From Roseitalea sp. MMSF_3546 (GTDB lineage: Bacteria > Pseudomonadota > Alphaproteobacteria > Rhizobiales > Rhizobiaceae): a stretch of 64,000 nt of DNA. How positions within the stretch are numbered: position 1 is the first letter of the stretch; each line of letters opens with the position of its first letter. The notes under the pieces are model-generated. The model was not told the origin of the DNA, ran no database searches, and was given only the letters and a program-made list of their open reading frames with translations. Below are positions 52,787 to 61,944 of the stretch, piece after piece. A program made the translations under genes and the position numbers. The DNA lies in NCBI RefSeq assembly GCF_030732865.1, contig NZ_JASHKB010000002.1:285382-349381 (forward strand). Reading direction: 5' to 3'.

Positions 52787-55297
52787 ATGAAGACCGAAGC
52801 GCGGGCCGTCGTTATCGGCGGCGGGGTCGTGGGCGTCTCCACGCTCTATCACCTGGCCAGGAAGGGCTGGAGCGACGTCGTGCTGGTGGAGCGGCGCGAG
52901 CTGACCTCGGGGTCGACCTGGCACGCGGCGGGGCTGTTGCCGCTGTTCAACCTGTCCTACTCGGTCTCCTACATCCACAAATACTCGGTGGGCTTTTATC
53001 CGAAGCTGCAGGAGGAGACCGGCATGAATGTCGGCTTTTCGCGCTGCTCCAACATCCGCCTCGCCCAGACGCCGGACCGCTGGGACGAGTACATGTATTA
53101 CAAGGGCATCGCCGAAACGCTGGGCATCGAGGTCGAAGTGCTCACGCCCGACCAGGTCAAGGCGATCTGGCCGCTGTGCGAGACGGACGGGCTGATCGGC
53201 GCGATCCGGCATCCGGACGACGGCTATATCCAGCCGGCCGACCTGACGCAGGCGCTGGCCAAGGGCGCCCGCGACCGCGGCGCGACGATCCATCGCAACA
53301 CGACCGTCACCGGCATCGACCAGCGCGGCGACGGGCGCTGGGTGGTGACGACCGACAAGGGCGCGATCACCTGCGACCACGTGGTCTCGGCGACCGGCAA
53401 TTTCGCCCGCCGCACTGGTGCCATGGTCGGGCTCAACGTGCCGGTGATCCCGGTCGAGCACCAGTTCATCGTCACCGAGCCGCACCCGGCGATCCGGGAA
53501 CGGCACGCGCAGGGCCTGCCCGAGATGGGCGTGCTGCGCGATTCCGATTCGGCCTGGTACATGCGCGAGGAGGCGGGCGGGCTGCTGCTCGGCCCGTATG
53601 AGGCCGGGGCGCCGGCATGCTATGTCGACGGGCCGGCCGCCGACAGCGAGTACGAGCTTTTCCAGGAGGATCTCGAGCGCATCACCGCGCATATCGAAAG
53701 CGCGATCGTGCGCGTGCCGGCCTTCGGCGAGGTCGGCGTCAAGCAGGTCTACAATGGTGCGATCGCGTATACGCCGGATGGCTCGCCGATCATCGGCCCG
53801 GCACCGGGGCTGAAGAATTTCTGGCTGAGCGAGGGCCATTCCTTCGGCGTGACGGCGGCCGGCGGGGCGGGCTGGCAACTGGCCGAATGGATCGTGGAGG
53901 GCGAACCGTCCATCGACATGATGGGCGTCGATCCGCGCCGCTTCGGCCCCTATGCCGACGAGGGCTATCTGATCGAAAAGAACGAGGAGGCCTATGCCAA
54001 TGTCTTCACGCCGCACTATCCCGAGGAGGAGCGCCCGGCCGGCCGGCCGCTGAAGACGTCGCCATCCCATGACCGGCAGAAGGCGCTGGGCGCGGTGTTC
54101 GGGTCGGTCTATGGCTGGGAGCGAGCCAACTGGTTCGCCCCGTCGCCGGATTACCAGGTGCCGGAGGAGGACCGCGCCTATCCCGACGTCATCGCGCGCA
54201 ACCACCTGTCGCACCCGCAGGACGGCAGGATCAAGGAAAGGCTGCGCTTTGGCCGGTCCAACGCCTTTGCCCATATCGGCGCCGAGGTGCGCAACGTGCA
54301 CGACAATGTCGGGCTTCTGGACATGACGGCCTTCGCCAAGTGCTGGGTCAGCGGGCCGGGCGCCGAGGACTGGCTGAACCGTGTCTTCGCCAACCGGGTG
54401 CCGGCGCGCGCGGGCCGGATCGCGCTGTGCCATGTGCTGACGAAACAGGGCGGCGTGCGTTCCGAGTTCACCGTCTACCGGCGGCCGGACGGGTTCTACC
54501 TGGTGTCGGCCGGCGCGCTTGAGACCCATGACCACGACGTCATGAACAAGCTGCTGCCCGAGGACGGCAGCGTGCGCATGCAACCGGTCACCGCCCAGTG
54601 GGGCGTTCTGGTGCTCGCCGGACCGCGCTCGCGTCAGGTGCTGCAAAAGCTGACACGCGCGGACATGGCCAACGAGGCCTTTCGCTGGCTGTCGGGCCGG
54701 CCGATTTCCGTGGGCCGGGCGCGCTGCCATGCGCTGCGCGTCAATTTCGTGGGCGAGCTTGGCTGGGAGCTGCATCACCCGATCGAGATGCAGAACTATC
54801 TCTACGACACGCTGATGCAGGCCGGCGCCGAGTTCGGCATCAGGCCGTTCGGCATTCGCGCCATGACCTCGATGGCGGTCGAAAAGAGCTATCGGCTGCC
54901 CGGCCGCGAACTGTCGATCGAGTACAACGCGCTCGAAAGCGGGCTCGACCGCTTCGTCAAGCTCGACAAGCCCGGTTTCATCGGCAAGGCGGCGGTCGAG
55001 AAGGCCGCGGCCGAGGGCCTGCGCTGGCGGCTGGTGACGCTGGAGGTGCACGATGTCGACCGGTACGATCCGCGCGGCTCGGAGGCGATCACCGACGGCC
55101 AGGGCGCGCTGATCGGCCGGGCGACGAGTGGCGCCTATGGCTGGCGGGTCGGCAAGTCGCTGGCGCTCGCCATGGTGCGCCCGGAATTCGCCGGTCAGGG
55201 CACCGAACTGCGCATCAAGCTGCTTGGCCAACCGCACCGGGCGACGGTGATCGCCGAAAGCCCGTTCGACCCCAAGAATATCGCGTTAAGATCGTAG
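52787..55297 (+). CDS. GcvT-family FAD oxidoreductase (dimethylglycine/sarcosine dehydrogenase-like)
   Basis: 836 residues; ATG 52787 follows GGAAGGAGG. The N-terminal DAO domain begins ARAVVIGGGVVGVSTLYHLARKG and has GSTWHAAGLLP, where mammalian homologues attach FAD to a His. A middle FAO_M linker (YTPDGSPIIGPAPGLKNFWL upstream) leads to a C-terminal GcvT folate domain from about 440 (VGLLDMTAFAKCWVSGPGAEDWL; GELGWELHHP). It should demethylate dimethylglycine, sarcosine or a related N-methyl compound, with the carbon going to tetrahydrofolate. Confidence 0.9.
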   Translation: MKTEARAVVIGGGVVGVSTLYHLARKGWSDVVLVERRELTSGSTWHAAGLLPLFNLSYSVSYIHKYSVGFYPKLQEETGMNVGFSRCSNIRLAQTPDRWDEYMYYKGIAETLGIEVEVLTPDQVKAIWPLCETDGLIGAIRHPDDGYIQPADLTQALAKGARDRGATIHRNTTVTGIDQRGDGRWVVTTDKGAITCDHVVSATGNFARRTGAMVGLNVPVIPVEHQFIVTEPHPAIRERHAQGLPEMGVLRDSDSAWYMREEAGGLLLGPYEAGAPACYVDGPAADSEYELFQEDLERITAHIESAIVRVPAFGEVGVKQVYNGAIAYTPDGSPIIGPAPGLKNFWLSEGHSFGVTAAGGAGWQLAEWIVEGEPSIDMMGVDPRRFGPYADEGYLIEKNEEAYANVFTPHYPEEERPAGRPLKTSPSHDRQKALGAVFGSVYGWERANWFAPSPDYQVPEEDRAYPDVIARNHLSHPQDGRIKERLRFGRSNAFAHIGAEVRNVHDNVGLLDMTAFAKCWVSGPGAEDWLNRVFANRVPARAGRIALCHVLTKQGGVRSEFTVYRRPDGFYLVSAGALETHDHDVMNKLLPEDGSVRMQPVTAQWGVLVLAGPRSRQVLQKLTRADMANEAFRWLSGRPISVGRARCHALRVNFVGELGWELHHPIEMQNYLYDTLMQAGAEFGIRPFGIRAMTSMAVEKSYRLPGRELSIEYNALESGLDRFVKLDKPGFIGKAAVEKAAAEGLRWRLVTLEVHDVDRYDPRGSEAITDGQGALIGRATSGAYGWRVGKSLALAMVRPEFAGQGTELRIKLLGQPHRATVIAESPFDPKNIALRS

Positions 55298-55388
55298 CAG
55301 GCTTCAGAGCAACCGAAAGTTGTTGATTGCGCCATCCTGACGCGCACCATGGGCCAAATCGTTCACCCTGGTGCGTTAGCCTTGCATC

Positions 55389-55889
55389 ATGGCAAGGATT
55401 ATCTCGATTCGCGCCGTTGGCGAGCGCCGCCCTGGCGGGTTGTCCATCGCCGCCATGCTGGCGGTGGCACTTGCGACCGGCGCGGCCGTCGCGCTCGTCA
55501 TCGGCTCGCGCACCCTGGCGCCGCTTTCGCCGCAACCGGCGTCGATGGCCAGGGTCACGCCCATGCCGATCTGTGGCGCCGCCCGGCGCGTGAACTGCGT
55601 CGTCGATGGCGACACGATCTGGTTTCGGGGCGAGAAGATCCGCATGCAGGGCTACAACACGCCCGAAATGCGCGGCGCGTGCGCCCATGAAAGGGCGCTG
55701 GCGCGACGCGCCCAGCAGCGCCTGAGCGAAATGCTGTCAAGCGCGCAATTGTCGATCGAGCGCACCGGCACGGACCGCTACGGACGAACGCTGGCCCGGG
55801 TCGCCATTCCCCGTGGCGATGTGGGCACGATCCTGATCGGCGAGGGGCTGGCACACGTTTGGCAGGGCTATCAACAGGACTGGTGCTGA
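55389..55889 (+). CDS. Thermonuclease (SNase) family protein, membrane-anchored or exported
   Basis: 166 residues. A hydrophobic N-terminal segment (LSIAAMLAVALATGAAVALVIG) is followed by an SNase domain: VDGDTIWFRGEKIRMQGYNTPEMRG with active-site Asp/Arg residues, TDRYGRTLARV and EGLAHVW. Staphylococcal nuclease-like enzymes cut DNA and RNA with Ca2+. Cysteines flank the domain (PICGAARRVNC; QQDWC), suggesting disulphides outside the cytoplasm. Confidence 0.88.
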   Translation: MARIISIRAVGERRPGGLSIAAMLAVALATGAAVALVIGSRTLAPLSPQPASMARVTPMPICGAARRVNCVVDGDTIWFRGEKIRMQGYNTPEMRGACAHERALARRAQQRLSEMLSSAQLSIERTGTDRYGRTLARVAIPRGDVGTILIGEGLAHVWQGYQQDWC

Positions 55890-56075
55890 CCGGAGTCGGC
55901 CGCCGATGCGATCGCCGCGCGCGTGGGCGGCGATCCAAGCCCTTGTTCCGGCAGGCATTTGCAAATCTTCGACGGCAGGACGCGACCGGCCCCGCCAATC
56001 GAGGGTGAAGCCGGGGCCCGATCTGTTTGCATTGTGAGATGTTCGTGCGACGCCGCTGACCTATATACTTGTGTC

Positions 56076-56885
56076 ATGATGAGACAGTTCGGCGCGAAAC
56101 TGCTGGTCCTTGTGACGATGATCGCCATCGCCGGTCCCGATGCTCGGGCGCAGCCCGAACAGGTCGACGTCGAACTGGTGCTGGCCGTCGACGTCTCCGG
56201 CTCGATGCGCTTCAACGAACTGCAAATCCAGCGTCGCGGCTACGCCGAGGCGTTCCGTTCCCCGCTCGTGCACGAGGCCATCGCCGGCGGGCTGATTGGC
56301 AAGGTCGCGGTCACCTATGTGGAATGGGCGCGCAGCGACCTGCAGCGCGTGATCGTGCCCTGGACCATCATCGACGGGGCCGACAGCGCCAACGCCTTCG
56401 CCGAGCGGCTGTCGGCGGCGCCGATCTCCAACATGCGCAACACATCGATCAGCGGCGCCATTCGCTACGGCATCGGGGCGATCGAGGGCAATGACTATGA
56501 CGGCCTGAGGCGCGTGATCGACATCTCCGGCGACGGCCCCAACAACCAGGGCGGTCGCGTCGACGTGGCGCGCGACGAGGCGCTCGATGCCGGCATCGTC
56601 ATCAACGGACTGCCGATCATGGTCGAACCGTGGATGGGCGGGCTTGGCTTCGACATATCCGGCCTTGACGTCTATTACCAGGCCTGCGTGATCGGCGGTC
56701 CGGGCTCGTTCATGCTGCCGGTTCGCGACTGGCCGGAATTCCCAGAGGCGGTGCGCCGCAAGATCGTGCTGGAACTTGCCGGGCCGACGCCGACGGCGCG
56801 CATAATGAAGGCACAGGCAGGGGGCGGCCGCGCCATCGACTGCACCATCGGCGAACGGCTCCGGGGCAATCGCAACCTGCGCTGA
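56076..56885 (+). CDS. DUF1194 exported protein (von Willebrand A-like)
   Basis: 269 residues. A signal peptide (LLVLVTMIAIAGPDARAQ) precedes VDVELVLAVDVSGSMRFNELQIQR, a vWA fold with the metal site DxSxS, and later DISGDGPNNQGGRV. This matches the DUF1194 family of secreted vWA-like proteins, function unknown. A TATACT (56064-56069) lies six bases before the first ATG of ATGATG, so the mRNA may be leaderless. Confidence 0.87.
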   Translation: MMRQFGAKLLVLVTMIAIAGPDARAQPEQVDVELVLAVDVSGSMRFNELQIQRRGYAEAFRSPLVHEAIAGGLIGKVAVTYVEWARSDLQRVIVPWTIIDGADSANAFAERLSAAPISNMRNTSISGAIRYGIGAIEGNDYDGLRRVIDISGDGPNNQGGRVDVARDEALDAGIVINGLPIMVEPWMGGLGFDISGLDVYYQACVIGGPGSFMLPVRDWPEFPEAVRRKIVLELAGPTPTARIMKAQAGGGRAIDCTIGERLRGNRNLR

Positions 56886-56959
56886 TTTCAACGGTCATCG
56901 CCTGGGCTTGCCGGCGAGCGAGCCGTCGCCGCGCCGGAACGAAGCCGATTTGCAACGAC

Positions 56960-57643
56960 GTGCAAACCGTCTATGGGCTCGCCATGGCCGATGGTCGGGA
57001 AGTCGTCGAGATCGTGCTGCTTTCGGTGCGGGTGAGCCTGACAGCGTCGCTGATCGGCATGGCGGTCGGCGCACCTTTGGGCGCGTTGCTGTGTACGGCG
57101 GCCGACCGGCCGCGGCGGATCGGGCTCGCCATCTTCTCGGCGCTTCTGGCCGTGCCGACGGTGGTGGTCGGGCTTGTCGTCTATATCCTGCTTTCCCGGT
57201 CGGGACCGCTTGGCTGGTTCGGCCTGCTGTTCACGCCCACCGCGATCATCATCGCCCAGGTCTTCATCACGCTGCCGGTGATCACGGTCTTTTCGCACCG
57301 TGCCTGCGCGGGGCCATGGGCCGATCACGGCGACCAGCTGCGCCTCGACATCCGCTCGCGGTGGCGGCAGATGGCCCAGCTCATGGCGATGGCGCGCGCC
57401 GGGCTCGTCACCGCGTTCCTCGTCGCCTTCGGCCGGGCGGTCTCCGAGGTCGGCGCGGTGATGATCGTCGGCGGCAACATCCGTGGGTCGACACGGGTGA
57501 TGACCACGGCGATCACGCTGGAGACCCGGCAGGGCAATTTCAACACCGCCGTGGCGCTCGGCCTCATTCTGGTTGCGATTTCCCTTGCGATAACCGTCAT
57601 TACGTGGTGGGTGACGCGCGAACGTGTTGTCAGGGCCGGGTAA
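56960..57643 (+). CDS. tupB: Tungstate ABC transporter permease, TupB-like
   Basis: 227 residues starting at GTG 56960. Five to six membrane helices (VEIVLLSVRVSLTASLIGMAVGAPLGALL, VPTVVVGLVVYILLSRSGPLG) and the permease signature AFGRAVSEVGAVMIVGGNIRG contact the ATPase. The sequence is of the TupB type. The matching binding protein TupA is encoded at 58083-58940 on the opposite strand; no ATP-binding subunit gene is present in the window. Confidence 0.87.
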   Translation: MQTVYGLAMADGREVVEIVLLSVRVSLTASLIGMAVGAPLGALLCTAADRPRRIGLAIFSALLAVPTVVVGLVVYILLSRSGPLGWFGLLFTPTAIIIAQVFITLPVITVFSHRACAGPWADHGDQLRLDIRSRWRQMAQLMAMARAGLVTAFLVAFGRAVSEVGAVMIVGGNIRGSTRVMTTAITLETRQGNFNTAVALGLILVAISLAITVITWWVTRERVVRAG

Positions 57644-57669
57644 GCACGAAGCCCGGCGGGATCGGACCG

Positions 57670-58065
57670 ATGGAACGCCGCGTTTGGACCTTCTTGATGT
57701 TTGCGGGCGATGCCGAGGCGGCGCTCGATCTGTACGGCTCGCTGTTCGACGACATGCGCATCGTGCGGCTGGACAGGTACGGTCCGGGCGAGGGCGGCAA
57801 TGAGGGCCTGGTGCGGCGCGCCGAATGGACGCTGGGCGGGCAGAACTTCATGGCGATCGATTCCACCGTCGATCACGGCTTCACCTTCACTCCGGCCGCG
57901 TCCATCTTCGTCAATTGCACCGATGACGAGGAGATCACGCAGGTGTTCGAGGGCTTGTCCGAAGGCGGACAGGTGCTCATGGCGCTGGACAGCTATCCGT
58001 TCTCGCGGCGCTTCGCCTGGGTGGCCGACCGTTACGGCGTCTCCTGGCAACTCAATCTGCCATAG
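57670..58065 (+). CDS. VOC/PhnB-like protein (3-demethylubiquinone methyltransferase-like fold)
   Basis: 131 residues from ATG 57670: RRVWTFLMFAGDAEAALDLYGSLF, WTLGGQNFMAIDS and a C-terminal FAWVADRYGVSWQLNLP. This is the PhnB/DUF899-like branch of the VOC fold (often mis-named 3-demethylubiquinone-9 3-methyltransferase). No function can be given. It lies 26 bases after tupB and is convergent with tupA. Confidence 0.83.
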   Translation: MERRVWTFLMFAGDAEAALDLYGSLFDDMRIVRLDRYGPGEGGNEGLVRRAEWTLGGQNFMAIDSTVDHGFTFTPAASIFVNCTDDEEITQVFEGLSEGGQVLMALDSYPFSRRFAWVADRYGVSWQLNLP

Positions 58066-58082
58066 GGATCGCGAGCGCCGGT

Positions 58083-58940
58083 TCAGCCCGCCGGGCCGTC
58101 ATCGGCGATGAAGAACAATTGCTGGCCCTCGACCCGATAGTCGCGGATCGCCTGGCGGCCGGCTTCGCCGGTCAACCAATGGTGCCATTGTCGCGCCCAG
58201 GCGGTCTGCGCCTGCGGGATCGCTTCATGGGTGACGATGATCGAGGCGTAGGGATTGTGAAGCGGCGGGTCCTGCTCGAAGACGATGGCATGGTCGCCCT
58301 TGCGGCGGAACTTCACCCAGGTGGCGCGATCGCTCATGGTGTAGGCGTTCATCTGCGTGGTGGTGATGATGGTCTGGCCCATGCCGGCGCCGGCCTCGCG
58401 ATACCAGCCGCCGAAGTCGGCCGGGTCCATGCCGGTCAGCGCCCACAGCCGCAATTCCTTGCGGTGGGTGCCGCTGTCGTCGCCGCGCGAGACGAAGACC
58501 GAGCGCGTTTCGGCGATCCGGGTGAGCGCTTCGGCGGTGTCGGCCGCCCCGGCCAGGCCCGCCGGGTCGGCGGCCGGCCCGATGATGACGAAATCATTGT
58601 ACATCACATCGCGGCGGTCGGTGCCGTAGCCATTGGCGACGAATTGCGCCTCGCCGACCGGGTCGTGCACCAGGATCGCGTCGGCATCGCCGCGCCGGCC
58701 CATTTCCATGGCCTGGCCGGTGCCGACGGCGACGACATCGATGGCGATGCCCGTGGCTTGCGTGAATTGCGGAATGATGGCGTCGAGCAGGCCGGCATTT
58801 TCCGTCGAGGTCGTGGTCGCCAGCAGGAACCGCCTGTCCTGGGACGGGCTTTCCCCGCCCGCGGCGTTCTGGGCCGCAGCCGGGCCGGCAACCGCAAGGA
58901 TCGCCCACAGGGCACCGATCAGCAAGGCGAGGACGCGCAT
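58083..58940 (-). CDS. tupA: Tungstate-binding periplasmic protein, TupA-like
   Basis: 285 residues. A signal peptide (MRVLALLIGALWAILAVAGP, cleavage near AAAQ) precedes FLLATTTSTENAGLLDAIIP, the oxyanion-binding start of TupA. GTGQAMEMGRRGDADAILVHDP, SRGDDSGTHRKELRLW and TTTQMNAYTMSDRATW are also family motifs. It should capture tungstate for cofactors of W/Mo enzymes. It is transcribed with the GlxA/GbdR-like gene upstream (25 bases apart), not with tupB. Confidence 0.92.
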   Translation of the reverse strand: MRVLALLIGALWAILAVAGPAAAQNAAGGESPSQDRRFLLATTTSTENAGLLDAIIPQFTQATGIAIDVVAVGTGQAMEMGRRGDADAILVHDPVGEAQFVANGYGTDRRDVMYNDFVIIGPAADPAGLAGAADTAEALTRIAETRSVFVSRGDDSGTHRKELRLWALTGMDPADFGGWYREAGAGMGQTIITTTQMNAYTMSDRATWVKFRRKGDHAIVFEQDPPLHNPYASIIVTHEAIPQAQTAWARQWHHWLTGEAGRQAIRDYRVEGQQLFFIADDGPAG

Positions 58941-58965
58941 CAGCCTGGCAGCGGGTTCCGCCCGT

Positions 58966-59970
58966 TCACGCGACGAGCAACTGGCGTCGTTCGGCACGTT
59001 CCTGCAGTGGCGACTTGGCATAGGCTTCCCGATAGCACTTGGAGAAGTGAGACGCCGAGACGAAGCCGCAGGCGACGGCCACCTCGACGACCGGCATCGC
59101 CGACTGCAGGAGCAGGTTGCGCGCATGGTCGAGCCGGATTTCCAGATAGTAGCGCGCCGGCGACCGGCCCATCTCCTGCCGGAACAGGCGCTCGATCTGG
59201 CGACGCGACAGGCGCACCCGGTCGGCGATCTCGAGCAGCGACAGCGGCTCGGCGAGATTGGCTTCCATCAGTTCGATGATCTCGAGCACACGGCCATTGT
59301 GCACGCCCAGCCGGGCGCGCAGCGGCAGGCGCTGGCGATCGCCGGCCTCGCGAACGCGGTCGGTAAGCAACTGCTCGCAGATGCGATTGACCGCCTCTTC
59401 GCCCAGATCGCGGCCGATCAGGGCCAGCATCATGTCGAGCGTCGCCGTGCCGCCCGCGCAGGTGTGGATGTCGCCGTCGATCTCGTAAAGGTCGGCATAG
59501 ACCTCGGCATCGGGAAACAGTTCGGCAAAGCCGGGCAGGTTCTCCCAATGGATGGCGCAGCGCCGGCCCGACAGCAGACCGGCACTGGCGATGACATAGG
59601 CGCCCGTGCACAGCCCGCCCACGGCGACGCCGCGCGCATGCACCTCGCGCACGAAACCGGTCATCGCGCCGGTCGTGTTGCGTTCGATCTCGACACCGCC
59701 GCACACTAGGACGAGCGAGGCGCGCCGCGGCGTCGCCAGAAGCGCGCGCTCGTCGGCGATGGCGCCATCGACGGCGACCAGCACGCCGTTGGACGCCCTT
59801 GCCGGCTCGCCGGTCTCGCTGACCAGCCGCCAGTCATAGGCCCGAAATCCGGCAACCCGGTTGGCCAGACGCAACGCCTCGATCGCCGCCGAAAACGCTA
59901 CCATGGTGAAGTTCGGGGCAAGAAGAAATGCCACCGTACGCAGCGGGTGCTGTGGGCTGTGGCTGTTCAT
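58966..59970 (-). CDS. GlxA/GbdR-like AraC family transcriptional regulator
   Basis: 334 residues from ATG 59970. The N-terminal DJ-1/PfpI-like domain (VAFLLAPNFTMVAFSAAIEAL; VAVGGLCTGAYVIASAGLLSG; CAIHWENLPGFAELFP) and the C-terminal AraC helix-turn-helix (LSLLEIADRVRLSRRQIERLFRQEMG) match the GbdR/SouR type. Those activate glycine betaine, dimethylglycine and sarcosine catabolism in pseudomonads. Genes for such catabolism occur at 35.6-40.8 and 52.8-55.3 kb, so regulation of them is likely, but tupA lies directly downstream. Confidence 0.87.
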   Translation of the reverse strand: MNSHSPQHPLRTVAFLLAPNFTMVAFSAAIEALRLANRVAGFRAYDWRLVSETGEPARASNGVLVAVDGAIADERALLATPRRASLVLVCGGVEIERNTTGAMTGFVREVHARGVAVGGLCTGAYVIASAGLLSGRRCAIHWENLPGFAELFPDAEVYADLYEIDGDIHTCAGGTATLDMMLALIGRDLGEEAVNRICEQLLTDRVREAGDRQRLPLRARLGVHNGRVLEIIELMEANLAEPLSLLEIADRVRLSRRQIERLFRQEMGRSPARYYLEIRLDHARNLLLQSAMPVVEVAVACGFVSASHFSKCYREAYAKSPLQERAERRQLLVA

Positions 59971-60021
59971 GCGTCGGCCTCCCGGCAAGTAAGACGTGCT
60001 ACGCCACAACAATGTCGATAC

Positions 60022-60037
60022 TGTCACCTGACTGACA
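60022..60037. promoter_or_regulatory. Short inverted repeat upstream of the GlxA-like gene
   Basis: TGTCA (60022-60026) and TGACA (60033-60037) with a 6-base spacer lie about 52 bases before the regulator's start and could be an operator. The rest of 59971-60244 shows no gene; it also holds CATGTC/GACATG (60181-60196), another perfect inverted repeat. Confidence 0.3.
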
Positions 60038-60205
60038 CACAACCAGCCAGGCACAGCTTTTGCAAGTCGTTTCGGCCATCGCACATCTCATGGTCCGCAA
60101 TCGTGCATCAGGTCCCGCGCCCGGTGGGGCGCAGGCCATGGATCGGTGGCGCACCACCGCGCCAGGCCCGCGCTTTTCGCCATGTCGGTTGACATGTTGG
60201 TCCGG

Positions 60206-60235
60206 CATGGCGCGGTCGGGCATGGCGCGGTCGGG
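60206..60235. repeat. 15-bp perfect tandem duplication
   Basis: CATGGCGCGGTCGGG occurs twice in direct succession (60206-60220 and 60221-60235), just beyond the stop of the small minus-strand ORF. Only two copies are present. Confidence 0.85.
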
Positions 60236-60244
60236 CCGAACCGC

Positions 60245-60391
60245 TCAGTTGATGATGAAGCCGTATCGCGAGCCGGCGCGCGCACCGGTCTCTCCGGGCA
60301 TCGTTCTGGCCAGTCGCCGGCGTTCGAGCACCGTGGCCAGATTGTCGTGCGTGTCGGCTCTATGGCCGAACAGCCTTGCGAAGATAGACAT
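60245..60391 (-). CDS. Small ORF, 48 aa, unidentified
   Basis: MSIFARLFGHRADTHDNLAT and onward, ending SRYGFIIN. The start ATG (60389-60391) has GGAG six bases upstream, and the protein is amphipathic and basic. It lies in a ~720-base gap that otherwise has no gene; 60392-60689 shows nothing further. I do not recognise it. It could be a real small protein or chance. Confidence 0.38.
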   Translation of the reverse strand: MSIFARLFGHRADTHDNLATVLERRRLARTMPGETGARAGSRYGFIIN

Positions 60392-60689
60392 GTTGCACTC
60401 CATGCGTTTGCCATTTCACACGGAGCAGCCTTGGCGCGACCGATCGGGTTCCGGACGACGGTATGGACCCGCCGTTTGGCAAGAACCCGCCGGCTATTAT
60501 CAGGATGGCTATCGGACGGTTGGGATCATCCGATTCGCGCATCCCCGTTCGGGCGGCTCATGGTCTTCATATGGGCGCTTGGCGGCCCGTTTGCGACGGG
60601 AAATGCGAAGACATGTATGGCTTTTCCGACATGGCCACGGTCCGAATGCGACCCGGACGGGGCGCGATCGCGACGTCGTGCGCGACCGG

Positions 60690-61877
60690 TCAGCGAATCG
60701 CGCCCGGCGCCGCTCGCGCCCGTGCGGCACCGAGCGCCAGATGGATCGCGATGGCCGCCCCGTAGCAGGCGATCAGGAAGGCCGGAACGCCGGCGAAGCC
60801 GGTCATGGCGACAATGGCGGCGAGCACCGGCGTGCCGGCGGTGTTGCCGACATTGCCCATCTGCGCCAGGCCGCCATTGGCAAGGGCGCGATCGGCGTCG
60901 GTCGGGTTGAGCTGCGGCACGGCGGCAAAGCTTGCGCCCTGGACAAGGCCCAGACAGGCAAACAGCGCGATCCCGAGCCAGGCCGAGGGACCGAGCACGG
61001 CCATGGCGGCGGCCGGGATCGTCGCGCTGGCGAAGCCGATCACGACCACCGTCACGGCCGGGACGTGACGCAACAGGACAACGCCGAGCGTCATCGAGGC
61101 GATGATGCTGGCCAGCGGCATCCAGGTCGCGGCGAATATGCGCCTTGCCGGGTCGACAAGCCCCGGCAGCACGGCCAGAAGCGCGACGAAGGTGAGCGTG
61201 TAGAACACCCAGGCAAGCGGTGAAGCGCCGATGAAGGGCGAGGTATAGACCGCCCGATGCCGCTCCAGCATGCGGCGCCAGCTCAGCGACGGCGCATCGA
61301 GCGCGGCCGTGGGCGGGGTGGGCAGGATGACGGCGAGAAGCGCGCCGAAGCCGAGCATCCAGGCGCCATGGGCCGCGAACAGACCGCCAAGGCCGAACGC
61401 GGCGACGACCGGCGGGGCAAGCAGCGCGACGGCCGCAAAGGCGACGCCGAAGAACGTGCCCCACAGGGTCAGTGCCGCGCCCTGATGCGGCTTCGGAGCG
61501 ATCTGCGCGATCAGCGTGGGCGTCGCCACGACAATGGCAAGATGGGCGAGCCCTTCGGCGAAGCGGCTGGCCATCATCAGCCAGAACGGCGGCAGGAGCG
61601 CCTGGACAAACGAGATCGCCGCGCCCAGGAACAGACCGATCAGCAGCAGGCGGCGCAGGCCGACGCGCACGGCCAGAAGGCCCGCAACAAGACCGAGCAC
61701 CAGGCCGACGAACGAGATCAGCGAGACCAGAAAACCCGAGGCGACGGCCGACCGGCCGTAAAAGGCCTGCAATTCGGTGAAGACGACCGCCATCTTGGCG
61801 AACTGGCCCGCCGCGCCCAGGCCGGCCAGCCAGAGCGCGAGCACCAGAACGACAGGCGTGGCAAGGCGCGATTGCAT
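60690..61877 (-). CDS. MFS transporter
   Basis: 395 residues from ATG 61877 with 12 membrane helices. It begins VVLVLALWLAGLGAAGQFAKMAVVF, and the loop motif VRVGLRRLLLIGLFLGA follows helix 2-3 as in the major facilitator superfamily. A central cytoplasmic loop (LSWRRMLERHRAVY) divides two six-helix halves. The substrate cannot be inferred. It lies 67 bases downstream of the ASKHA-ferredoxin gene on the same strand. Confidence 0.87.
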   Translation of the reverse strand: MQSRLATPVVLVLALWLAGLGAAGQFAKMAVVFTELQAFYGRSAVASGFLVSLISFVGLVLGLVAGLLAVRVGLRRLLLIGLFLGAAISFVQALLPPFWLMMASRFAEGLAHLAIVVATPTLIAQIAPKPHQGAALTLWGTFFGVAFAAVALLAPPVVAAFGLGGLFAAHGAWMLGFGALLAVILPTPPTAALDAPSLSWRRMLERHRAVYTSPFIGASPLAWVFYTLTFVALLAVLPGLVDPARRIFAATWMPLASIIASMTLGVVLLRHVPAVTVVVIGFASATIPAAAMAVLGPSAWLGIALFACLGLVQGASFAAVPQLNPTDADRALANGGLAQMGNVGNTAGTPVLAAIVAMTGFAGVPAFLIACYGAAIAIHLALGAARARAAPGAIR

Positions 61878-61944
61878 GGCCCCGGTGTAGCGTGGCAACG
61901 CGCCGCGTCCAGTCAGTTTCTTTGAAGGCGCGATGCGCTGGCAC

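Noticed and set aside
52682..55237. An 851-codon open frame on the minus strand
   Set aside because: It is antisense to the dimethylglycine dehydrogenase-like gene, whose FAD and GcvT motifs are intact. The frame is a shadow of codon bias.
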